Source: Caryophanales bacterium UBA5603 (lineage in GTDB: Bacteria > Bacillota_I > Bacilli_A > Izemoplasmatales > Hujiaoplasmataceae). From it: a stretch of 32,240 nt of DNA. Each line of letters starts with the position of its first letter. Position 1 is the first letter of the stretch. The stretch lies in assembly GCA_002424815.1 (NCBI GenBank), contig DILB01000006.1:1-32240 (forward strand). Direction: 5' to 3'. The notes beneath the pieces were generated by a model that was given only the letters and a program-made list of their open reading frames with translations, did no database searches and was not told the origin of the DNA. This document shows, piece by piece, positions 7,840-16,111 of the stretch. The position numbers were made by a program, and so were the translations under genes.

Positions 7840-9489
7840 TTAATCGAGACTTATTTCATAACTTGAATGTAGGGTTCCATCATAAGGATCAATCACTGAA
7901 ACAATTTCTCCTTGGCTATTCGTAAATTGAAATGAAGCTATTCTTGATGTGAAAGAAACGGAGGTAGCTAATCCAGTAAAGACCCTTCCAAACAGGTTTT
8001 CTTTGGTTGATGGTGATTGAATCAAACTTCTTCTTGAGGCAATAAAATTAGTGAAATTTGCGTTGGTACGATAACCCACAACGGTATTTGATCGATAGTT
8101 TTCATGATAAGAAAACTCGACTCCTGTAGGGATGTTTGTTGTAAATGCTAATAATTGGTGCTTATGACCACTAATCATCACATTTAAATTCAGTTGATTC
8201 AACAAAGGAGTCCATTCATTTAAAATAGCATCTAAATAGTCGTCTTCAACCAACACAACCGGAATATGACAAACGCCGATTCGATATTCAATGGATGGGT
8301 CTAAAAAAACATTAGAATCAATTATATCTTGAATGAATCCCGTTTGATCATTACGGTATTGAGTGTAATATGCAGTATTATAATATTCCCACCAGGAATC
8401 ATCATGATCTTCTCCTAAATCCAGGACGATACCATAGACATGATTCAATTGGAAGGTATAAAAGAATTTCTCATCCACACTTCCGACATAACGATGTAAT
8501 TGATTCGCATAAGTTCCTTTAACTTCATGATTTCCTCTTGCATAAATAACCGGTCTTTCACCTTTAGTTACGCCATAAGCTAGTGCCAAAATGACTTCTG
8601 CGTCTTCAGCGTTTTCAATATGATTCATTATATCGCCCGCTAAAATTAAAAAATCAAGATCATCCCCAAAATAGGAACCAGCCTTTATCGCAGCCTGGTT
8701 ACGAGTATGTGTGTCAGATATTGTATAATAGTTCAATCCATCGGTCAAATCAACAGGTTTGAAATTAAAAGTTGCCTCCACTCGACCACCTAATATTCCC
8801 GAATAAGGTCCTCTGTATAAAACATGTGTTGAGGATATTTTATAACTTTTAGCTTCATCAAGTTCAGCCATCGGAACCACCACTTTGTGAATGGTCGTTT
8901 CAGAACGTTCACTTCCTGCATATAAATCATAATAGGTTGTATCACCTACCATCACTTGTGCTGTTGCATGAGTTGAAGTTGTCCAAACGATTTGATAAGT
9001 ATCTTCTACGGCATAAACGACCGGTTTATTTGTGATAAAATGAAAATCCAAATCGAAGGTTATGACAAATAATAGTAAAGAAAACACTGAAAATAAAATG
9101 CGTTTATACAACCTATTCTTTGATAGTTTACAAGATGGAAACTTAAATATCATAAAATAAGCAAAGTAGGCAACCAACATCACAAATAGCAAATCAATGA
9201 AGGCTCTAACAAAATAGCGTAAACTATCAATGCCCAAATAAAACATGTAGAATAACGCAATCGTCAAAAAGATAGAAAAGCCTAATAATATAGACTGAAT
9301 TATTTTATTCATTTTGAGATGATTTTGTATGAGAGCTAACAAAAATAACGCAGTAACAATAAAAAGAAAAATAAATTGTAAGATATGGATGCCAAACATT
9401 CCTTCAATTCCCGACCAAATAGAACGCATCGACACATAAAGCGTAAAATTAAAAAGTGAAACACCTAAAAAAAGATATTTTTTCATCAT
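7840..9489 (-). CDS. membrane-anchored metallophosphatase, purple acid phosphatase-like
   Basis: 549 aa. Residues 1-150 contain about five hydrophobic helices, and the rest is predicted outside the membrane. Residues about 155-245 look like the beta-rich N-terminal domain of purple acid phosphatases (YQIVWTTSTHATAQVMVGDT). A calcineurin-like phosphoesterase domain follows with its metal motifs in order: DTH (259-261), GDIMNH (285-290), GNHE (319-322), CHIP (407-410) and GHKH (about 441-444). The likely activity is hydrolysis of phosphate esters at the cell surface. The substrate is unknown. A GAAGGGAG ribosome binding site precedes ATGATG. It lies between gltX and the MFS gene on the same strand with about 80-100 bp gaps. 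A TATAAT box at 9522-9527 may belong to its promoter. Confidence 0.85.
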   Translation of the reverse strand: MMKKYLFLGVSLFNFTLYVSMRSIWSGIEGMFGIHILQFIFLFIVTALFLLALIQNHLKMNKIIQSILLGFSIFLTIALFYMFYLGIDSLRYFVRAFIDLLFVMLVAYFAYFMIFKFPSCKLSKNRLYKRILFSVFSLLLFVITFDLDFHFITNKPVVYAVEDTYQIVWTTSTHATAQVMVGDTTYYDLYAGSERSETTIHKVVVPMAELDEAKSYKISSTHVLYRGPYSGILGGRVEATFNFKPVDLTDGLNYYTISDTHTRNQAAIKAGSYFGDDLDFLILAGDIMNHIENAEDAEVILALAYGVTKGERPVIYARGNHEVKGTYANQLHRYVGSVDEKFFYTFQLNHVYGIVLDLGEDHDDSWWEYYNTAYYTQYRNDQTGFIQDIIDSNVFLDPSIEYRIGVCHIPVVLVEDDYLDAILNEWTPLLNQLNLNVMISGHKHQLLAFTTNIPTGVEFSYHENYRSNTVVGYRTNANFTNFIASRRSLIQSPSTKENLFGRVFTGLATSVSFTSRIASFQFTNSQGEIVSVIDPYDGTLHSSYEISLD

Positions 9490-9586
9490 AACACTCCCTT
9501 CGCAGCTTAAAGATTACTTCTATTATATCGCAATTAATCTCAGATAAATCAAAAAAAGGTCGTCTTGGAGAATTACCATTATTGTT

Positions 9587-10822
9587 TTATACATCAACAT
9601 TGTATATTTTCATAAATTCGTTTCGCATTCGTACCGGAATCAATAAAATCGCCAATAAACTAATTACAGAAGCTCCCATAATAATCAATCGATAATCAGC
9701 TCCACTATATTCAGCAAGCAACCCAATGATTAAGGTTCCGGTAATGGTTCCGATATTCCAAAGCATTTGTTGCGTTGAATTCACTCTACCCCGAATATGG
9801 TTGGGGATATAAGTTTGGGTTGCGCTCATGCGAATATTAAAGGAGGTTACCGAAAGCAAGCCCACAATAAAACTCATGGAAATCATTACAGCATAAGGCA
9901 TAAATAACAATGTCGCATTTAATATTTCAACAGTAAAATACACACTGACCGCAATAAGATATTTTTTATGCGTAGGATATTTGAATATGTAATGAATGAC
10001 TCCGCCTACCATCCTACCTATGGCTCCAGCTGATATCAAAAACGAAAAGTGCTGTAATGTAAAAACCGGATGATTGACAAAATAAGGCATTCTTAATAAG
10101 TCACTTGCGGCATAAACAAAAGCAAAGGCCGAAAAAAGGATTCCGATACCTAGAATGCCTCTCTCTTTCTGATAGTAATGAATGCCCTCACGCATATCAG
10201 TCAAAAACCTAGGTCCAGCATCTTTTTTTGTATTTAGGACTTCATTGACTTTAATCTTTGTTTCTAAGGAAGCTGTAATAATAAATGTCAATGCATTAAA
10301 TAACATTAGTATGGCTGTTCCAGCGTTAAAGTTTTCAATAAAAAAAGCAGCAACAGGAGCCATGACGGCTGCTGATATGGGCCATATTAATGATGAAATG
10401 GAGTAAGCTTTAGAATGATATCCTTCACTGATGACTTCAGGAAACAAACTCATAAATGCAATCTGATAAACGGTGTCAATAACACCCAAAAAAGCGCCAA
10501 CGACGGTAAAGATTGCAACATTGAAATATCCAGTGAATAATACGGCGGCAATGATTGCAAAAAAAACACCATAAAAGAAATCTATGGTAAAAATAATCTT
10601 TCTACGAGAGTGTCGGTCTACAAAAGGACCTATAATAAAATTCGTGATGATCCGCGGAATAATGTTAATTACAATAAATATCGCTAGCGTCAAAGGTGAA
10701 CCGGTTTTTGCATAAATCAAAATGCCAAAAGCGATATTTGCTGCTGCGCTGCCAAAGGCAGAAACAAATGATCCTAAAGTTAAAATGGTAAAATTGCGAT
10801 TCCAAAGTTTTCCCATATGCAT
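9587..10822 (-). CDS. MFS transporter, MFS_3/DHA3 type
   Basis: Major facilitator with about 12 hydrophobic segments. The N-terminal pattern WNRNFTILTLGSFVSAFGSA is followed by the loop 2-3 motif GPFVDRHSRRKI, as in the MFS_3 (DHA3, MefA-like) efflux group. The substrate cannot be inferred, so resistance should not be assumed. The start is ambiguous. An AAGGAA ribosome binding site sits before three clustered ATGs (10825, 10822, 10816), of which 10822 is chosen. An upstream in-frame ATG at 10867 has no good ribosome binding site. The gene is transcribed in the same direction as the metallophosphatase. It is separated from the upstream cyclase gene by a terminator, so it probably has its own promoter. 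Confidence 0.85.
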   Translation of the reverse strand: MHMGKLWNRNFTILTLGSFVSAFGSAAANIAFGILIYAKTGSPLTLAIFIVINIIPRIITNFIIGPFVDRHSRRKIIFTIDFFYGVFFAIIAAVLFTGYFNVAIFTVVGAFLGVIDTVYQIAFMSLFPEVISEGYHSKAYSISSLIWPISAAVMAPVAAFFIENFNAGTAILMLFNALTFIITASLETKIKVNEVLNTKKDAGPRFLTDMREGIHYYQKERGILGIGILFSAFAFVYAASDLLRMPYFVNHPVFTLQHFSFLISAGAIGRMVGGVIHYIFKYPTHKKYLIAVSVYFTVEILNATLLFMPYAVMISMSFIVGLLSVTSFNIRMSATQTYIPNHIRGRVNSTQQMLWNIGTITGTLIIGLLAEYSGADYRLIIMGASVISLLAILLIPVRMRNEFMKIYNVDV

Positions 10823-10903
10823 CATTTCCTTCGCCCGTGTCCTTACGATATTGAACGACTCTATCATACCATATAACAGCTCTTTTATTAGTATGAAAAT
10901 ATT

Positions 10904-10933
10904 AAAAAACGCAGATTCTAAGCTAATCTGCGT
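10904..10933 (-). terminator. terminator of the diguanylate cyclase gene
   Basis: Perfect 9-bp stem ACGCAGATT (10909-10917) with AATCTGCGT (10925-10933) and a 7-base loop. On the minus strand it is followed by a T run. It lies 33 bp after the stop of the GGDEF gene. Confidence 0.85.
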
Positions 10934-10965
10934 CGGTGAAAGCGGGGGTTTAAATATGAACCATT

Positions 10966-11958
10966 CTATCTTTTCTTATAATCATACATACGTTGGTCGG
11001 CTTTATCGAGTAATTCAACTACCTCTTCAGTGTCATGACTTACTTCAACACATCCGTAGGTAAAAGAAATTTGAAAATTAGATAAATATGTATCTTGCAT
11101 CATTTTAGTTTTTAAATTATAAAGAATCATTTCAGAATCTTTTAAATCGCGCTTTGGAAATAATAAAATAAACTCATCTCCACCATATCTCCCAAAGAAA
11201 TCGTCATCATAAATATTTCTTTGAACAAATTTGGCAAATTTAATTAATACTTCATCACCAATCTTATGACCATATTGATCATTGATTAATTTGAATTGAT
11301 TAAGATCAATCATCGCCAATGAGAAAGACTCTTTCATTTTTTTGAACTTATGAATACTTTCAGCTATGACTTCAAATACTCGTTTACGACTGGCAACACC
11401 TGTCAAAGAATCAATATTGTTTAATTTTATCAATTGATTATTTAAATACAATAAATTAAGGTCGGTCTCGATAATTTCTTTAAACATAGGCATTAACTCC
11501 GTATATCTATCACCGAAACGGTTTTCTTTATTATCGAGAAGACAAATTGTCCCAAAAATTTCATGATCCGGCCATGATATAGGTAACCCATAGTATGCAA
11601 TCATATTAAGTTTTACATCTGGATTATTATTCCACATAGAATCGTTTAGCGCATTTTCAACTTGAAGCGGTTGATTGGTTCCAACCACCGTTTCACAGTA
11701 TAGTCCATGCCCCAAAGCATCTTTTCCATGGGCGGGATAAGGGTTGTTATTGTTTTGACTTTTTAAGAATATTTCCATATCTGTGGAAGTAATTTTCATG
11801 ATTAATCCCGCAGGGACATTTAAAACCTCGGCGGCAAGATTAATCAAAACTTGCCATTTATTCTTAATATTTGCCGGGACATCAGGCTTCGATTTTGAAG
11901 TTATATTAACTGTTTTGACTAATTGCTTTGAACGCATATAAACAGATGTTTTTGTCAT
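10966..11958 (-). CDS. GAF-GGDEF diguanylate cyclase
   Basis: Predicted cytosolic cyclase making c-di-GMP from two GTP. The N-terminal part (about 30-165) looks like a GAF sensor domain (LINLAAEVLNVPAGLIMKI, then YGLPISWPDHEIFGTICLLD). From about 178 a GGDEF domain follows (NIDSLTGVASRKRVFE, then IDLNQFKLINDQYGHKIGDEVL), with an intact GRYGGDEF active-site loop near residue 259. Five residues upstream, where an inhibitory RxxD site would be, the sequence is YDDD, so the Arg is missing and product feedback inhibition is doubtful. The start ATG at 11958 has a GGAGAT ribosome binding site at about 7 bases. A longer TTG start at 11991 overlaps the promoter region and is less likely. No EAL or HD-GYP gene is in the window. 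Confidence 0.92.
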   Translation of the reverse strand: MTKTSVYMRSKQLVKTVNITSKSKPDVPANIKNKWQVLINLAAEVLNVPAGLIMKITSTDMEIFLKSQNNNNPYPAHGKDALGHGLYCETVVGTNQPLQVENALNDSMWNNNPDVKLNMIAYYGLPISWPDHEIFGTICLLDNKENRFGDRYTELMPMFKEIIETDLNLLYLNNQLIKLNNIDSLTGVASRKRVFEVIAESIHKFKKMKESFSLAMIDLNQFKLINDQYGHKIGDEVLIKFAKFVQRNIYDDDFFGRYGGDEFILLFPKRDLKDSEMILYNLKTKMMQDTYLSNFQISFTYGCVEVSHDTEEVVELLDKADQRMYDYKKR

Positions 11959-11992
11959 ATAAAAGATCTCCATTTCATATGATTGTAGCAAA

Positions 11993-12022
11993 ATTATACA
12001 TGAAATCCTATCGATTTGTAAA
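11993..12022 (-). promoter_or_regulatory. sigma-A-type promoter of the GGDEF gene
   Basis: On the minus strand, TTTACA (12017-12022) lies 18 bases before TATAAT (11993-11998), about 35 bp upstream of the chosen start codon. Confidence 0.6.
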
Positions 12023-12567
12023 GAACTTGTTATATAAATATATAATCCATCATGTAACTGTCATAAATGAATGATTGATTCGTTAAAAACAGAATATAAT
12101 TCACATTAAAAATCAAGATTAAATACATAAAAAAGACTCGGTTACTCATTTTCAAATTTATCAATCTGTATAATCTACTTTCAACTAATCAGAAAAGAAA
12201 TCGTTATAAGCCGTGTGATTATTATCTCAGAATTTGTAACATATATAACACACGTTTTTTTTCAGAGACTTTATCATCAATACAAATTCTTAGTATCGTT
12301 CTTATAAGTGTATTTTTGTATTCATCATATTCAATTATTCAAAAAAATACTATTTCTTAATAAAAATTTTACTATAAATCCTCGTTGTATAGAAAGAATT
12401 AAGATGGTAATCGGCGTTCATGTTCAACAACTAAAATCCGTTATCTTTATTCTTCTTTATGTTTTAGATAATCAGACAAAATTATTTCATCATTTTAGTC
12501 ATAGATACAATGCATAATTGTTTCATATTTGATAAAATGGGAGATAAGAACCATTTAGGAGCCTAAT
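12023..12567. other. 545-bp gene-free divergent intergenic region
   Basis: This lies between the divergent GGDEF gene and the glycosidase operon. It is very AT-rich. The only long reading frame (12308-12517) has no ribosome binding site and a low-complexity hydrophobic product, so I do not call it. It holds a hairpin-plus-T-run at 12212-12262, listed separately. A promoter for the glycosidase gene must lie here, but I see only weak -10 candidates such as TACAAT at 12506-12511, without a matching -35. Confidence 0.5.
12212..12262 (+). terminator. candidate terminator or attenuator hairpin in the intergenic region
   Basis: CGTGTG (12212-12217) pairs with CACACG (12249-12254) across a long AT-rich loop that can pair further (ATTAT with ATAT). 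Eight Ts follow directly. It could end a short leader transcript ahead of the glycosidase operon. The loop is long, so the call is weak. Confidence 0.35.
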
Positions 12568-14175
12568 ATGAAAGAACTTAAAAGAGGTATTTATTTCGAA
12601 AAACAAAAATATATATTTAAACCAATCCCTAAGTATGAGGACGTTATTAATCTTTTACCAAAACCAATCATTGATAATCCTGACTTGATGGAAATGTATT
12701 CATATACTCTAAAATGTGCATTTAAAAATGCCAAAGTTCCAGAGATTGGGTCAAATTTAATCAGTAATTTTCAAGATAGTGCTTTTAATATGAATCTATT
12801 TTTATGGGACAGCTGCTTCATAAGCCGTTTTTTAAACTATTATATCGAATATCTTCCAGGAATAATAACATTAGATAACTTTTATCATATGCAGTTACCA
12901 AACGGACTCATTCCTCGAGAATTTTCAAAATTAACGGGATCTGATTATCCAAAATGGATTAATGTAGAACAGACCAAACTTCATTCTTATTTTCATAATA
13001 TTTATCAATATCGAGGCATCGATAAAGCACTTCAAAACAAAGAGTACTACTATCCAAACTTACAAAGAACTCCCGATGAAATTCCTTATTATACTCTCGA
13101 CAATTTAAATCATCCTCTATTAGCTTACGCAGAATATTATCATTATTTACACACTGGAAATAAAGCAAGACTATTACTTGTTCATGAAGCATTATATCAA
13201 TATTATCAATCGCTTCGAATGCATATTAGACACGATATAGATTTATATGTTACTGACTGGGCCAGTATGGATAATTCGCCACGCAATAAGAATTTACTTA
13301 TCGGTGTTGATATATCATCAGAAATGGTACTTTTCGGCAAAATGCTAGTAGAGATATATAAAATAATAAATGTAAATGTTTCGCTTGAACGGATCAACAC
13401 ACTCCAAAAAGATATCGAAATGACTTCAAATCAAATCAATCGCTATATGTGGGACAATGAAACTGGATTTTATTATGATCTTGACCAAAATTTAAAGCAA
13501 ATCAAAATAAAGACAATTGCTGGTTTTTGGCCATTAATAGCTGAAATTGCTAATACAAATCAAATAGAATCCCTAATCCGATGCTTAGAAAACCCTGATA
13601 CTTTTAATAGAAATCATCGGGTTCCAAGTTTAGCCGCTGATGAAATAGGTTTTCACTCGAATGGAGGATATTGGGCTGGTGGGGTGTGGAGTCCAACCAA
13701 TTTGATGATTACCGATGGGTTAGAAGTTAATGGGCATCATAAATTAGCCAAAAAAATCGCGATTAATCATCTCGAAAATGTGCTAGCCGTCTATAAAGAA
13801 ACGCATTCAATCTGGGAAAGTTATCCCGCGGATTTTCGTGGGAAGGGCGATTCTGATAGAGGAGATTTTGTTGGATGGACAGGCATAGCGCCGATTTTAT
13901 ATTTAATTCAATACTATATCGGATTAAAAGCTGATGCAAAATCTCAAACGTTAATATGGGAGATTGATTCATCAAATTCAAAATTAGGATGCGTAAATTT
14001 TTCTTTCTTAAATAAAAAAGCTGATTTCCTTGCCTTCATTGATAATGAAAAAGTGAACATAAAAATAAAGACAAATGATATCTTCAATCTAAATATTATC
14101 TTCAATGATGTCACTCACTTTTTTCAAATAAAAGGCGATATTTCATTGGATATTTTGGTGAAAAAGAATGATTAA
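12568..14175 (+). CDS. trehalase-clan (GH63/MGH1-like) glycoside hydrolase
   Basis: 535 aa, no signal peptide, so probably cytoplasmic. It has an (alpha/alpha)6-barrel glycosidase signature of clan GH-G (GH37/GH63): WDSCF at 80-84, DWASMDNSPRN with the candidate general acid Asp235, GGYWAGGVWSP near 367, and IWESYPAD with the candidate base Glu417. This set resembles the bacterial GH63 mannosylglycerate/glucosylglycerate hydrolases and related MGH1-like enzymes more than trehalase itself. A small beta-rich C-terminal region (about 460-535) follows. An AGGAG ribosome binding site lies 7 bases before ATG. It overlaps the esterase gene by 8 bp. Given the downstream glucosylglycerate-type operon, hydrolysis of a glycerate glycoside is a plausible inference. 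The substrate is not proven. Confidence 0.8.
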   Translation: MKELKRGIYFEKQKYIFKPIPKYEDVINLLPKPIIDNPDLMEMYSYTLKCAFKNAKVPEIGSNLISNFQDSAFNMNLFLWDSCFISRFLNYYIEYLPGIITLDNFYHMQLPNGLIPREFSKLTGSDYPKWINVEQTKLHSYFHNIYQYRGIDKALQNKEYYYPNLQRTPDEIPYYTLDNLNHPLLAYAEYYHYLHTGNKARLLLVHEALYQYYQSLRMHIRHDIDLYVTDWASMDNSPRNKNLLIGVDISSEMVLFGKMLVEIYKIINVNVSLERINTLQKDIEMTSNQINRYMWDNETGFYYDLDQNLKQIKIKTIAGFWPLIAEIANTNQIESLIRCLENPDTFNRNHRVPSLAADEIGFHSNGGYWAGGVWSPTNLMITDGLEVNGHHKLAKKIAINHLENVLAVYKETHSIWESYPADFRGKGDSDRGDFVGWTGIAPILYLIQYYIGLKADAKSQTLIWEIDSSNSKLGCVNFSFLNKKADFLAFIDNEKVNIKIKTNDIFNLNIIFNDVTHFFQIKGDISLDILVKKND

Positions 14176-14773
14176 TCTCACTATTTATGGGGATTCAATA
14201 TCTACCGATACTCACGGTGAAGGCGGTTATGCAAAAAGATTGCTGAAAAGCGGAATTTTTTACGAGATAAAATCTTTCGCTATCAGTGGAAGCGGTCTAT
14301 CTAGTTCAACACCAAACAATCTATATTCAATCATTATTGAAAAAAGTATTATTCCACACAATTCTGATTGGATAATTATTTGGCATGGGACCAATGATTG
14401 GTTTTATGGATCTAAAATTGATTTATTCGAAAGTCAATTTTTTGAAATTATCGATCGATTGAAAAATGCGTTGCCAAAGACGCAGATATTATGCTTATTA
14501 CCGATATATAGATATGAGACTCCTGAAGGGTGTCCATATCCTGGTAATGCATTTATTACAAAAAATAAAATTGGACTTACATTAAGTGATTATCGAGCAT
14601 CCTTATTAAAAATCATTCAGTTACGAGAACTTGCATACATTGACATGACTGCTTCAACGAAATTATTTCAAGAAGACATATCTCGATATTACGAAGATCA
14701 AGTTCATCCCAACAAATTTGGAATGGATATCATTAGTGAAATCATTGCTTCTTTTTTCAAATCAATAATCTAA
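14168..14773 (+). CDS. SGNH/GDSL-type hydrolase (esterase)
   Basis: 201-aa SGNH hydrolase with all four blocks: GDS with the nucleophile Ser10 (block I), the SGSG region at 40-43 (block II), GTND at 74-77 (block III), and DQVHPN with Asp177 and His180 (block V). There is no signal peptide, so it should act in the cytoplasm, most likely removing an acyl group from a small molecule or sugar. It overlaps the glycosidase gene by 8 bp and is followed at once by a terminator, forming a two-gene operon. The pairing suggests that the substrate of the glycosidase can be acylated. This is inferred from context only. Confidence 0.85.
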   Translation: MINLTIYGDSISTDTHGEGGYAKRLLKSGIFYEIKSFAISGSGLSSSTPNNLYSIIIEKSIIPHNSDWIIIWHGTNDWFYGSKIDLFESQFFEIIDRLKNALPKTQILCLLPIYRYETPEGCPYPGNAFITKNKIGLTLSDYRASLLKIIQLRELAYIDMTASTKLFQEDISRYYEDQVHPNKFGMDIISEIIASFFKSII

Positions 14774-14794
14774 TCATTTTAAATTAATTATAAG

Positions 14795-14819
14795 GCCGAA
14801 ATCAAATCGGCTTTTTTTT
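14795..14819 (+). terminator. terminator of the glycosidase-esterase operon
   Basis: GCCGA (14795-14799) pairs with TCGGC (14807-14811) around a 7-base loop and is followed by eight Ts. It lies 21 bp after the esterase stop codon. Confidence 0.85.
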
Positions 14820-14848
14820 AGATTATAATCCAAAATGATACTGATTTT

Positions 14849-14878
14849 TTGTTATTATTATGGTAAGATATGTATAAA
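14849..14878 (+). promoter_or_regulatory. candidate promoter of the CdaR-type regulator gene
   Basis: TTGTTA (14849-14854) and TATAAA (14873-14878) are separated by 18 bases, just upstream of the ribosome binding site at about 14885. It lies immediately after the preceding operon's terminator, so a promoter is expected here. Confidence 0.45.
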
Positions 14879-14897
14879 AATTCAAGAAGGTGAAATA

Positions 14898-15959
14898 ATG
14901 TTCAAAGGTGGTTTGAGTTTTGATCTCGCACAAAAAATCGTTGATAATATTATGACTATTGTCCCATATAACATTAATATAATGGATAAATCAGGAACAA
15001 TCATTGCAAGTGGTAATAAGGAACGAATTGAAAACAAACACTTTGGAGCTGTGAAGGCATTAGAACAAAAGCAACCTTATTTTATCTATGTTGATACTGA
15101 GTGGGAAAGAAAAGGGATTAATGTTCCTTTCAGATATAAAGATGAAATTATTGGTGTTATCGGTGTTTCTGGGGAACCCTCAGAAGTTGAATCAATCGCA
15201 AATATTGTCAGAGTTACCGCAGAACTTATGATTGAAAAACAATTTTTTGATAATAAAGCTTATGCAATTAAAACACAAGTCCGAGATTTTTTCAATGAAC
15301 TATTAAGTCATCCACAACTTCAATATAACACTGAATTTCAATTAAGAGCTAAGGATTTGGACATCGACTGGTCATGTAAAAGAATCGCCGTTATAATCAA
15401 AATGAAAGAAAGCAATCCTGAAATGACGGACTACATTACAAATTATTTAAAGAGTGGCGAATATGTCATTCATGAAAGCACCCTCAATGCAGTCATATTC
15501 TTTCTAGATTCAGATGACACTTTAGATCGAATTGAAAAACTAATGAATTCTAATCCAATATTTATTAAATCCTATGTGGGATTTGCGTCTTATGATATTC
15601 ATCAAACTTATGACTCAGCACTCTCAGTCAAAAATGTCGTTGAAAAATTATCAATACAGAATAAAATCAATTCAATATGTGATTATATCCTCGAAGACTT
15701 GGCTTTTCAAATGAAAGAAAGTGAACTATCAAAACAAGTATTATCCATATTTGATTCAACAAACAAATGTGATGCATTAAAAGAAACGTTATTCACATAT
15801 ATTAATACCGGTCTCGATATCAGTAAAACTTGTGAACAATTGTTTATACATAAAAATACATTGTATTATCGAATGCAGAAACTAGGTGATTTGACTGGGT
15901 TTGATACCAAAAATATTAAAGACTTGATTATTCTTTATCTGTATTTGTTAAAAAGTTGA
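14898..15959 (+). CDS. CdaR-type sugar diacid/glycerate-responsive transcriptional regulator
   Basis: 353 aa. The N-terminal part (about 4-135) matches the sugar-diacid recognition domain of CdaR: LAQKIVDNIMTIVPYNINIMDKSGTIIASG, then PFRYKDEIIGVIGVSGEPSEV. The C-terminus (about 300-350) is the PucR/CdaR helix-turn-helix (CEQLFIHKNTLYYRMQKLGDLTGF). CdaR proteins activate genes for glucarate, galactarate and glycerate use, and D-glycerate itself is a known type of inducer in enterobacteria. Here the gene lies directly before an operon with a glycerate kinase and a glucosylglycerate phosphorylase-like gene, so glycerate or a glycerate glycoside is a reasonable ligand. The start ATG at 14898 has a GAAGG ribosome binding site. 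An in-frame upstream start at 14835 lacks one. Confidence 0.88.
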   Translation: MFKGGLSFDLAQKIVDNIMTIVPYNINIMDKSGTIIASGNKERIENKHFGAVKALEQKQPYFIYVDTEWERKGINVPFRYKDEIIGVIGVSGEPSEVESIANIVRVTAELMIEKQFFDNKAYAIKTQVRDFFNELLSHPQLQYNTEFQLRAKDLDIDWSCKRIAVIIKMKESNPEMTDYITNYLKSGEYVIHESTLNAVIFFLDSDDTLDRIEKLMNSNPIFIKSYVGFASYDIHQTYDSALSVKNVVEKLSIQNKINSICDYILEDLAFQMKESELSKQVLSIFDSTNKCDALKETLFTYINTGLDISKTCEQLFIHKNTLYYRMQKLGDLTGFDTKNIKDLIILYLYLLKS

Positions 15960-16011
15960 CTAAAAATGTCTATTAATCATATTTTTTATAGTTTTTTTAG
16001 ACTTTAGTACA

Positions 16012-16026
16012 AAAAAACGCTTTCAT
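16012..16026 (-). promoter_or_regulatory. CcpA-like cre site (catabolite control)
   Basis: Read on the minus strand the site is ATGAAAGCGTTTTTT. It fits the cre consensus WTGNAANCGNWNNCW at all fixed positions except the C near the 3' end. It lies 17 bp upstream of the -35 box of the ABC operon promoter. A LacI-family protein such as CcpA is the expected binder. No such gene is in the window. Confidence 0.5.
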
Positions 16027-16043
16027 TTTTGGTAATCACAATA

Positions 16044-16072
16044 TTGTTTTCGCCATGAACAGTTGATATACT
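16044..16072 (+). promoter_or_regulatory. promoter of the 12-gene glycoside operon
   Basis: TTGTTT (16044-16049) and TATACT (16067-16072) are separated by exactly 17 bases. The predicted transcript start, about 16079, lies ahead of the AAGGAGG ribosome binding site of the lipoprotein gene. Confidence 0.7.
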
Positions 16073-16111
16073 ACTCGTAGATTTCATTAAATATTTTAAG
16101 GAGGAAACAAA

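Noticed and set aside
12308..12517. Plus-strand 69-codon frame in the intergenic region
   Set aside because: No ribosome binding site, and low-complexity AT-rich composition. Treated as chance.
12023..12567. Riboswitch upstream of the glycosidase gene
   Set aside because: Apart from one hairpin with a T run, I could not recognise the conserved core of any known riboswitch class.
12568..14175. Plain trehalase (GH37) call
   Set aside because: The DNSPRN and WESYPAD motifs and the context fit the GH63/MGH1-like branch better. No periplasmic signal peptide and no trehalose gene partner.
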